From Sphaerolaimus hirsutus (taxonomy: Eukaryota; Nematoda; Chromadorea; Monhysterida; Sphaerolaimidae), in NCBI GenBank assembly GCA_964036195.1, contig OZ038457.1, positions 10,939,147-11,003,146 on the forward strand: DNA of 64,000 nt, in the 5' to 3' direction. Below the pieces are notes generated by a model, which was not told where the DNA came from, made no database searches, and was given only the letters and a program-made list of their open reading frames with translations. Of the stretch, positions 23,157 through 33,800 are shown piece by piece. The position numbers and the translations under genes were made by a program. The stretch's first letter is position 1, and every line of letters begins with the position of its first letter.

Positions 23157-26100
23157 GGGATCGAAAAATTAAGACCCGCTTTGCCTAAGAGCCAAACATG
23201 GCCATTTCCTCCTTGGCACAAAATTTTTTTGCGTTTTTTTTCTCACGGATTTCGAATCTCCATATATAGAAACTTAAAATTTCCAACCATGCATATATCC
23301 GAAAATGTCATCTTCCTACTGAAAAAATTGATCAAAGTCAATTAATTCAATAGTCACCATTTTTCGGGCTGTTTTTTGGAAATTCATAACTTTTGCTTGA
23401 CTTTATTTATCAATATAATATTTTGTATTTTTTATTAAGAAAGTTGTGGTGATTAATTTGCCCATACAAACTAATTTCATCAAATGTTTTTTTTCTCACT
23501 GAAAATGATGGCTGAAATTTTGAAAATGGCGTGAAATTTTCAGTTTGTAATTGAGAGCTTAGCTTTTTTTGCAAAATCTGTACCTAATTGCATAGTTTAT
23601 TTTACAAAAATAAAATAGAAAAAGTAGGTCTGCCATTTTTTGCCACAACAGTTTGAAACAGCCTGACACCCGTCTCACCACCACAGACAAGCCCACTCTG
23701 AAGACTCAGATGAAGTTGTATGAAAAAAGTTTTCTTCATAAACTTTGGTTATTTTTACATGTTCTTTCATTTGTATATCTCCATTTTTTATTGAACATAC
23801 TTTGGATGGGTGCTGTTATACAAAAATGCACTTTTCACACTAAAAATTGTGACCCCCATTTTTATGGTGGATTTGGAATCTTCATACATAGAAACTAAAA
23901 ATTTCCTTCCATACATATATCTGGAAATGCCATCTTCCACTAAAAAGATTGATCAAAGTCAAAAATCATCTTTTTTTCTGGATGTTTCTTAGGAAATTCA
24001 AAACTTTTGCTTGACATCATGTATCAATTTGATATTTTGGATTTTTACTAAGATAGTTTTGGAGATTAATTGCCCCATACAAACAAACTCCATCAGACTT
24101 TTTTTTCTCACTGAAAATCGTGGCTGAAATTTTGAAATCAGCACCAAATTTTTTGTTCTGAATTGAGAGCTTAGCTTTTTTCACAAAAACTGTGCTCAAT
24201 TGCATAGTTTATGAAAAAAAAAAATCCAATAACTAGGTCTGCACTTTTCTACCACAGCAGTTTAAAATCATCAACAATGCAGATGTCATGATCACAGACA
24301 ATCCCACACTGAGGACTCAGATGAAGTTTTATGAAAAAAGTTTCCATTATATTCTTAGGTTATTTTATCATGCTCTTTCATTTGTATGTCTCCATTTTTT
24401 AGTAAACACACTTTGAAAGGGCGCTGTCATACAAAAGTGTACTTTTTTTTAGCAAATATCACAAGTGTGATCATGTAAAATCCAAAAATAATTCATTTTT
24501 ACCATTAGCTAACTGTTCTGACAGTAGCTTTTAGCTGGTTATTTGGTTATATTATGTTTCTGTTTGCCATCTAACTGCTATGAACTAGGGTTGGGATGTA
24601 ATATTTACATGTGATCATGCTTGTGATATTTATTTTTTATGCAAGTGCAATTTAGCAGAAACATAAAATAACCAAATGGCCAGCTAAAAGCTACTGTCAG
24701 AACAGTTAGCTACTAGTACAAATGAATTATTTTTGGATTTTACATGACCACACTTGTGATATGTGCTAAAAAGTAAACTTTTGTATGACAGCACCCTTTC
24801 AAAGTGTGTTTAATAAAAAATGGAAACATACAAATGAAAGAGCACGATAAAATAACCTAAGAATATGATGGAAACCTTTTTTCATAAAACTTCATCTGAG
24901 TCTTCAGAGTGGGATTGCCTGTGATCGTGACATCTGCGTTGTTCATCATTTCAAACTGCTGTGGTAAAAAAGTGCAGATCTAGTTTTTGGATTTTATTTT
25001 TTTATCATAAACTATGCAATTGAGCACAGTTTTTGTGAAAAAGCTAAGCTCTCAATTCAGAACAAAAAATTTGGTGCCATTTTCAAAATATCAGCCACAA
25101 TTTTCAGTGAGAAAAAAACGGCTGATGAAATTTGTTTGTATGTTGCACGGCACACTCAAATTTTCAGTTGATGTTCGAACACTTTTTCAAGGGCGGAATT
25201 CAAAAGGGTGGAATTAAAAACGGGGGCGGAATCCAAAAACGTTCGAACTGCCCTCGATTTCAATTCCGCACATGAAATGTTCGAACACTTTGCACGATGG
25301 TGGAATTGCCCCGGATTGTGCATGGGTGGAATTATTTCAGACAGGTAGGAAAGTGCAAAATGTCTGAACCGCCCTTGGAATTCCGCCTTGGTGGAACTCA
25401 AAAATGTCCGAACCGCCCTTGACAATTTTGAGTGTGCAGTGCACCATCTAGGCAAGAAAACATTGGGACACTTTCTTGAGGGTGGAATTCAGTTTAAGTT
25501 TACACAAATACGCCACACTTTGAACTTCGATATCTTATCAAACAAGTGGATATTACTAAAAAATTTCTCTATTCATTTTTGAAGACAAAGCCTGAATCTA
25601 CCTATAAAATTTTTTTCACAAATATGTTTGGTAAGATAAATAAAATGTGTTTCTCATAACAACCTTCTCTAAAGGGTGTATCTCGTAAGTCAAGGGCGGA
25701 ATTGAAAGTGTCCCAATGTTTTTGAAACGATTTGTTATGATATGCAAATGGACAAAAACTGTGTGAATTCATCCGGATTCCTGTGAATTTCATCCGAATG
25801 CCGTAAAAATGCCACATTTTTCCGAAATAAAAATGTTCGAACCGCCCTTGGAGTTCTGCCTTGGCGGAACTCAAAAACGTTCGAACCGCCCTTGAAAATT
25901 TTGAGTGTGCGGTGTGCCTATGTAATCTCCAAAACTATCTTAATAAAAATCCAAAATATTAAATTGATAGATAATGTCAAGCAAAAGTTTTGAATTTCCA
26001 AAGAAACATCCGGAAAAAAGATGATTTTTGACTTTGATCAATTTTTTGTGGGAAGATGGCATTTCCAGATATATGTATGAAAAGAAATTTTTAGTTTCTA

Positions 26101-26795
26101 TGTATGAAGATTCCAAATGCACCATAAAAATGGGGCTCTGAATTTTTTATGTGAAAAGTGAATTTTTGTATGGAAGCACCCTTCCAAATTATTTTTAATA
26201 AAAAATGGAGATATACAAATAAAAGAACATGTAAAAAAACCTAAGTTTATGATGAAAACTTTTTTCATAACTTCATCTGAGTCTTCAAAGTGGGCTTGTC
26301 TGCCGTGGTGAGACGGGTGTCAGGCTGTTTCAAACTGATGTGGCAAAAAATGGCAGACCTACTTTTTCTATTTTATTTTTGTAAAATAAACTATGCTTTT
26401 AGGCACAGGATTTGCAAAAAAAGCTAAGCTCTCAATTACAAACTGAAAATTTGATGCCATTTTCAAAATTTCAGCCATCATTTTCGCTGAGAAAAAACAT
26501 TTGATGAAATTAGTTTGTATGGGCTAATGAATCTCCACAACTTTTTTAATAAAAATGCAAAATATTATATTGATAAAGTCAAGCAAAAATTATGAATTTC
26601 CAAAAACCAGCCCGAAAAATGGTGACTTTTGATTTGATCAATTTTTTCAGTACGAAGATGACATTTCCGGATATATGCATGGAAGGAAATTTTAAGTTTC
26701 TATGTATGGAGATTCCAAATCCATGGAAAAAACGCAAAACAAATTTTTGTGCTAAGGGAGGTTTGGTCCTCAGGCAAAGCGAGTCTTAATATTTT
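23157..26795. mobile_element. 3.6-kb palindromic element
   Basis: The left arm 23157-24585 and right arm about 24650-26795 are reverse complements, from gatcgaaaaattaagacccgctttgcc to ggcaaagcgagtcttaatattttc. The central spacer is near 24590-24650. Each arm contains a tandem duplication of a ~630-bp unit (for example gatttcgaatctccatata at 23248 and ggatttggaatcttcatac at 23869). The right arm is longer because of the MITE at 25144. It has no coding capacity. Confidence 0.85.
25144..25918. mobile_element. 775-bp fold-back MITE nested in the palindrome
   Basis: Near-identical to 12898-13677. The opposite arm of the palindrome (24060-24095) continues without it, giving an empty site. The flanks contain TATG on both sides, a possible short target duplication. 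Confidence 0.8.
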
Positions 26796-27470
26796 CTAGC
26801 TGCTTGCTACTGAAGTATTTACGATACGACCCCGTACAAGAGTTGCGAAAGCGTATTCACGCTTACACAAAATACACGGGTAGGTGGGTATTAATGAGCC
26901 ACTTACGCTTACCTTTTCAAAAATACAACTCTTAAACTTTGTTACGCTTTCCTGGTGGAAACACCTGGGTACTTAAAAGTTGGAAAGTGTCAAATTTTTT
27001 GTGTGACTGTTTTACACTTTTGACAACAGGGTCGTGTATTTACAAAAAAATAACTGCACATGTGCAGTTATGAACGCAAAAATAGGGACATCAATTTTTC
27101 TCAAAATCCCCCCCTTGATAACCCCCCCTAAATATCCGTAGGTCTGAGCGAGAAATAATAATAATATCCCCTGTGAAATATCCCCAACCAAATTTCTGGC
27201 ATGACAATACCCCTCTGAAGCCCCCCCTCTCTAACCCCCCTTCTTTGCGGGCAAAATAATCAACTCTTTGCGCTTAAATTTTTTTTATACTTTCCTTGGT
27301 ATTCTAAAAAATATCTTACACTTTAGTATGAATACCTATAAAAAAAATTGACAGGTTTTTATGTTTACATTTTCCCAAAATACCAGTATTTTAACAACTC
27401 TGCCATGTACCTCTCTGAAAATAAACTCTCTCTGCAAGTATTGGTCCAAAGCGCCATTCCTTTACCGCTG
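26796..27470. other. Unassigned AT-rich stretch with C-rich MITE remnants
   Basis: A C-rich block at 27105-27245 (ccccttgataacccccccta) resembles interior sequence of the CCTCGAAATACCC family but lacks ends. Nothing else is recognised. Confidence 0.35.
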
Positions 27471-27697
27471 AGGTCAAAATATGGGGGGGTGACCCCCCCC
27501 CCCCCCCGTTCGCCGGGCTCCGTCTACAATCCGCCCCACCCGCTCAAAAATTCTGGCTACGTCCTTGAATCAGCTGGGTTTCACCCGGGGTCTATAAGCT
27601 GGAATTCACTATATTCGGAAATATATACCGTGAAAATGATTACGTAAAAGTGGACGCAGTAAAAAATTTCTCTCAAAAATGTTCAAAATGTGCCCAG

Positions 27698-27813
27698 GAC
27701 CCGCCCAATACGATCAGCGGCACGGCCACGGGCAGCGGCAGCGTCACCACCACGGGCGCGGCCGCCAGCCAGCAGAACACCGGCCCCAGCGCGAGGACCA
27801 GGAGCAAGACCAG
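27698..27813 (+). CDS. Exon 1 (first recognised) of the GC-rich gene
   Basis: The exon follows a CAG acceptor at 27695-27697 and reads from phase 0 (DPPNTISGTATGSGS...), rich in Ser, Thr, Gly and Ala and ending with basic residues. Two donors are possible: GT at 27814, exactly at the terminus of the inserted palindromic element, or GT at 27832, 18 bases inside it. Because they differ by 18 bases, both leave phase 2 and both join in frame to the exon at 28011. A different frame here reads His/Arg/Gln-rich but does not continue sensibly across the intron. Confidence 0.65.
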
Positions 27814-30800
27814 GTGGCAATCCCTGAGCCTGTGAAGCGCCCTGGAAGATGGAAAATGTCACGCAAAGCGTCAAAAGTCACGTAAAGTGCCCGGCAAAAT
27901 GGCAAACGTTATGGTTTGCCACTTTGCCGGGCATTTTACGTGACTTTTGACGCTTTGCGTGACATTTTCCATCTTCCCGGGCGTTTTACAGGGTCCGGGA
28001 CTGCCCCCAGGGCCACCACCGCCGCGCAGCAGCCCGCGCCCGACCACCACGACGAGGGCGAGCAGGCGGGCCCGTCGGGCGTCGCCGCGACCGCGCCGCT
28101 GCGCAAAAGGGCGTCGTCGGGGGGGCCGGCCGAGTGCAGTTCGGTACGTTGGCTGGGTTACGTAGGTATATTGTTTCTGTGTCAGTCTGGGGCCACTCCC
28201 GGACTCTGTAAAATGTTCTATGAAATGTGAAATGCCATGCAAAGTGTCAAGAGACATGTAAAATTCTCTGTAAAATGGCAAACGAAATTTTGTCATTTTA
28301 CACGGCACTTCACATGACCGTTGACACTTGACACATTTGACATTTGACCGGACATTTTACAGGGTCTGGTAGTCACACCTGGAGTCGCCAGTGACAAGTG
28401 AACCAATCGCCAGACCCTGTAAAATGCCCTGTAAAATGTCAAATGCCATGCAAAGTGTCAAAAGTCATGTCAAATGCCCAGTAAAATGGAAAACGTACGT
28501 TTTCCACTTTGCCGGGCATTTTACATGACTTTTGACACTTTGCATGACATTTGACATTTTACAGGGCATTTAACAGGGTCTGGGACTGGCACCAGGAAAC
28601 GAATGAGAGCCGTGAGAGCATTCATTTCATAAATATTAACGTAGATGTCGCCACAGTTTTGATATCCGGTGATTCATAAAAATTATAAATGGTTAAATCG
28701 CTCCTCCGAGGTGACAGAAATTTCTAAATATTTTTAAAGTTGGGCCAGGTTAGCAGGGACGTATCCAGGATTTTTGAGCGGGGGGCTGCTTGTTTACGGA
28801 ACCCCGGCGAACGGGGGGCTCAGCCCCCCCCCTAAAATTTTACCTGCATAGTGACGGAATGGCGCCATGGCGCTGGCGCCATTCGTAAAGACCCGGACGA
28901 AAAAAATGAGAAATATTTTTTTAAATTTTTGACGTTTTTTTCCGAGCCCCATGATAACTTTGTAGAGACGCCACCCGCATCAAAATGTAGCCCTAACATT
29001 TCTCTACAGGAACCCCCGGGGGGACCCCTGTAGCTGCTTTGACGCGGCCGCAGGGGCGCCTCCTGTAAAAATGTTTCATTTTTGGGTTGGTCAAAAAAAA
29101 TGAGAAATCCAAACCCATTTTTTTTGCGCTCTTTACACGCGATGTGTAAAGAGCGCAATCAGTTGCGATTTGGATATTCCTGTACAGAAATGCACGGGCT
29201 ATCGTTTGATATGGCTCGCGATGCTTGTATCATGAAATTTTTGGGGTAAATTTGACTTCTAAAATTTTCGTCATTTTCGGTCAGTTTTTCGCGATTTTGA
29301 CGCCATTTTGTCAAGTGCTAGCCTGAATCTGCATGGAGGGGAGCGAAAATTGAATGAAAGATGCACAAAAACATGGCGCATCTTTCTACACACTCCAAAT
29401 TCCACAAAACCCCCCTAGAAAAAAGTTGTATATGAACACAAAAAAACTTTTTGTTGTCCAAAAAGACATTCAGGTTCAGTTGGCCCTGGCAGTGCTCCGG
29501 CAGCAGCAGACGGGCCCACGCCATGCGCTCGCGGTTCTGGCGAGCCTTAAGAACAACTCTGCGTGGGCCACGAGGGATGGAAAGCCCCTCGTGGCCATGT
29601 AGCGCGCACGGACCTCAGACTGACGCGGCGCCGAAAAAGTTATTTTGAGTGTTCAAATAAAACTTTTTTTGAGGGTGGTTTTGGGGAATTTGGAGCGTGT
29701 AGAAAGATGCGCCATGTTTTTCTGCATCCTTCATTCAATTTTCGCTCCCCTCCATGCAGATTCAAGCTGGCACTTGACAAAATCGCGTCAAAATCGCTAA
29801 AAACCGACCAAAAATACATCAATCTTCACAGTCAAATTTACCCCAAAAAAATTAGGATACAAGTGTCGCCAGCCATCTCAAACGAAAGCCGGTGCATTTC
29901 TGTACAGGAATATCCAAACGACATCCTCTTGCGCTCTTTACACAACGCGTGTAAAGAGCGCAAAAAAATGGGTTTGGATTTCTCATTTTTTTTGACCACC
30001 CCAAAAATGAAAAATTTTTACGGGAGGCGCCCCTGCGGCCGCGTCAAAGCAGCTACAGGGGTCCCCCCAGGGATTCCTGTAGAGAAATGTTAGGGCTACA
30101 TTTTGATGCGGGTGGTCCCCCAAAAAATTACTCTGGGGGGGAATAAAAATTGATTGAAATTTAAAAAAACGATTTCTCATTTTTTTCGTCCGGGTCTTTA
30201 GGCGCCACGCTATGGTGCCATTGGCGCCAGCGCCAGAAAGCGTTGTAAATGTATGTAAATATACGTACATTCACTACGAAAGGTACATTATTGGGTGCAT
30301 TTCCTGGTATATGGGTCCACGGGGACCGACATGCTGAAAATACCATGTGTTTAGGGGGCAAATGCGCCCTTGCGCGCAAAATGTTTGCAAACACCATCGC
30401 AAAATTTGTACTAAAAGTTGCATTTTCGGGGTGTTTTAGGTGTTTCATGTCTCACCCCGGGAAGGGGGGGGGGCTGCAGCCCCCCGCCCCCCCTGGATAC
30501 GTCCAGTTCAGTACAAAATGTTCAGTTAGAGAGTTAAAAATAGGCAATAAGACTGGTCTTGAATGGGGAGAAGGTAAATACAAAAATCAGCGTTTGATTG
30601 TGGTAGCCCTAAAATGTGGCGAAATGTGGGAATGTGTAGCGATGGGATAGACCTATATGTGGCTTATATTCTGACAAAAGTTCCACGGTCGACTTTTACG
30701 TCGACTTGTTACATTTATCGTTTCTTCTAAGGTGTATGGCTTCTTTAAAAATATATACCTGTATACCGTATTTCCTCGAAATACCCCCCCGGGGGTTTAT

Positions 30801-33800
30801 TGTTTCAGAGTGAGAATTTTGAGAGAAAAACGTGAAAAATGCAACAATAACCACCATTTTTAAGTTTTTACAGCCTTATATAAGGATGTCGATGGTATAA
30901 ACGACGTTCTAACGTAACACAGTAAGTGTTTTGAACGTCTGTTATGCGTTTCCCGGACCACAAATCCATAGTGCCCATTTTGAGGGGGGGTATTTCGAGG
31001 GAGGGGTATTTCGAGGAAATACGGTATGTTGATTCATAACCATATTTGGGAGTTTTTTAACAAAACTTTGTTTTTAAAAAAACCCCGGGTCGTATAAAAA
31101 ACAACGTTTTCCATCTCTACTCAAACCCATATCTACTCATACTCATAAATATGTGGGAACTTGAGATTATATTTGGGATTTTTTGGGAATTTTTAAAAAC
31201 TTTTCATTTGAACTTTTAAAAACTTTGAGTCACAAAAAAAAGTTATCATCCCTGTTAAAGCGACAAATTCTCGTGAACCCTGAGTAGCGTTGACTCCTAC
31301 CTGCTTTTTTAATTAAACAAAATTTTTAATGCAAGAAACGAAGAGAACTCATGGAATGGAAGGGACTGACTAGAACGAACATTTTTCCGGCAGTTTCTCA
31401 TTTTATCCACGTACACGAACTCCTTGAATGTCCAAATCCTGGCGACCCGTTAGGGCACGCCCACTGAAAACCTCGCTCTCTCAACCGACCACAATACCTT
31501 TCAACCCGCAGAAGCGGCCCCGCCTCGCCGCGGGCGACCAGCCGGGCACGTCGGGCGCGCAGCCGCCGCCGCAGTCGCCGCCCTTCTCCGATCCGGGCGT
31601 GCCGGCGGCCGCGTCCACCCCGATCCTCGACCCCGGCGCGCCGGTCGCCGCGTCCACCCCGCTGCAGCAGGTGCCAGTCCCGGACCCGGTAAACGTACGT
31701 TTGCCATTTTCCAGGGCATATTACGTGACTTTTGACACTTCGCTTGACAATTCACATTTTACATGGTCTTTGACTGCCCCCAGGCGGTGCCGGCCTTCTT
31801 CGCGGACCTTTTCGGGCTCGAGGCGTCGGCTGCGGAGGCCAGCTCGCTCAGCGAGCCCAGCTCGGCGCCCGACGAGCCCGACGAGGACTCGGACGACCCG
31901 TTCGCCGAGCCGCCGCTGGAAGAGCAGATCCAGAACGACCAGGACCTGCGCCAGTGGCTGCTCGATGAAATGGCCGAGGTGGGTTGCTTGCAGGGTACGC
32001 GGTTGATTTTGAGAGTGCGTTGTTTTTTTTCATGGTGGATGTGTCGTAAAAATATGGCGTTTTTTATGTCGAGTGGTTAGGTTCTGGAAAAATAGCAAAA
32101 ATTGAATATAAATATGTATGTATGATATAGCGACGTGTTGTATCGTGTCAAATGTATGCGGGAATATCGATCTCACTTTGTCACATTGGAAAAACTGCAA
32201 TCTCATCTAACCCCCCCCCCCTCGGTGTATTTTTTCTTCACACTATCTTTCTCCTACTTTACTGGTGAATTTGATGCACGACTTTTATTTTACATGTGGC
32301 CATTACATTTAACAATATTTTGGTGCTTTTTACAGGGTGCGGAACTGCTTATTTACGGTACAGATTTTCAATAGCGAACTGGCGTCCTGGTCCGTCAGCA
32401 ATTAGGATTTTTATTGACTAATAGCCCGATAGCTCAATGGCGCTGTGATGCACCAAATCAATGTGAATTGTGCCCGTCGATGGTGATGGGATGACACTAT
32501 GGCGCTGGCGCCACTTGAGGGCGCCAAAAGTGGTTGTGAATTGCATGGGTACTGGGGCCAATTCTAAAAATGGCAACTGATAAGTAGAGTTATGTTGTGA
32601 GTCAAGGGACGAGTAAATTAGAATATACTGCCCATGCCTCTTACTTGTTATTTCACTGCCGTATTTCTACTAATAGAACGGCATAACTCCAATATAACGG
32701 CATATACAAAAGAGCGGAAGGTAAGAAAGCTGACGAAAAAATAGAACGGCGCTCTTTTATTAGAAGAAATACGGTAATCGTTTCACAAAAAAATAACTTT
32801 TCTCCACACTTTTCTGGCTACATCAGGGCGCCCTTTCTTACGTAACACGATTTTTCCGCGCGCGTCATACCATCACCAACACGTGTCCCACCCACTCACA
32901 GGCGACCATGGAGCTGCGGGACGCGCTGCGCGAGCACGACGGCCGCGCCAACGACGCGCAGGTGCGGGACGCGGTGGCCGACTGGTGCGCCGCCATGGCC
33001 GACTTGGTGCCGATGTCGGGCGGCTTCCTGCACCGCCTGATCGACCACGAGGGCTGGATGGAGCTCCACCGGGGCGTCTTCATCGTCGCGTTCGGCGTGA
33101 TGGTGAACGAAGCCTCGGGGGAGGTTAGTGAATGGGGGGGGGGGTTGATTGGGGGGATGGTGTAGGGAAGCGATCAGGGACTGTTCTAGACCCTGTAAAA
33201 ATGTCAAATGTCACCAAAATATCAAAAGCCATATAAAATTCCCGGTAAAATACTTTGTTATTTTACGGGGCATTTCACATGACTTTTGACACTTTGCATG
33301 ACATTCGACATTTTTACAAGGCGTTTTACAGGGTCTGGGACTGCCCACATAAATAGGTGAATTCCGCAAATGGAGAAAAAAGCATTTGAGAAGTGATAAG
33401 TATAATGAGAAGTGAGAAGTGAAATGGCAAATAAAACGTTCCAAGTAAAAATGTGAAGTGAAAAGAAGTCAAATGAGACATGAAAAGTGAAGCCAGATAA
33501 GAAGTGAAGAGCGCGAAGTCAAGTAAAGTGTTAAGTGAAGTAGAAGTAAAAGGTCAAAAGCGACGTATTTACAGTAATTTTAGACTTGAGAAAGTTTATA
33601 GAAAAGTCAAAATTTTACTTAACTTTGAACTTTTCATATATTAATTCAAATTTTATTTTACTAATCACTTCTCACATGTTTTTTTTTATTTCCACTTGCG
33701 GAATTGGCACCATGTTTGATCGATCCATGTGCGCCAGAAACGCCGAACAACTCCGCGAAGCACGGCTTGTTGCAACGGCTTGAAGTATGAAGTATATATT

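Noticed and set aside
32421-32500. tRNA-like start (gcccgatagctcaatggc)
   Set aside because: It has an A-box-like sequence, but no anticodon arm or B-box could be folded downstream.
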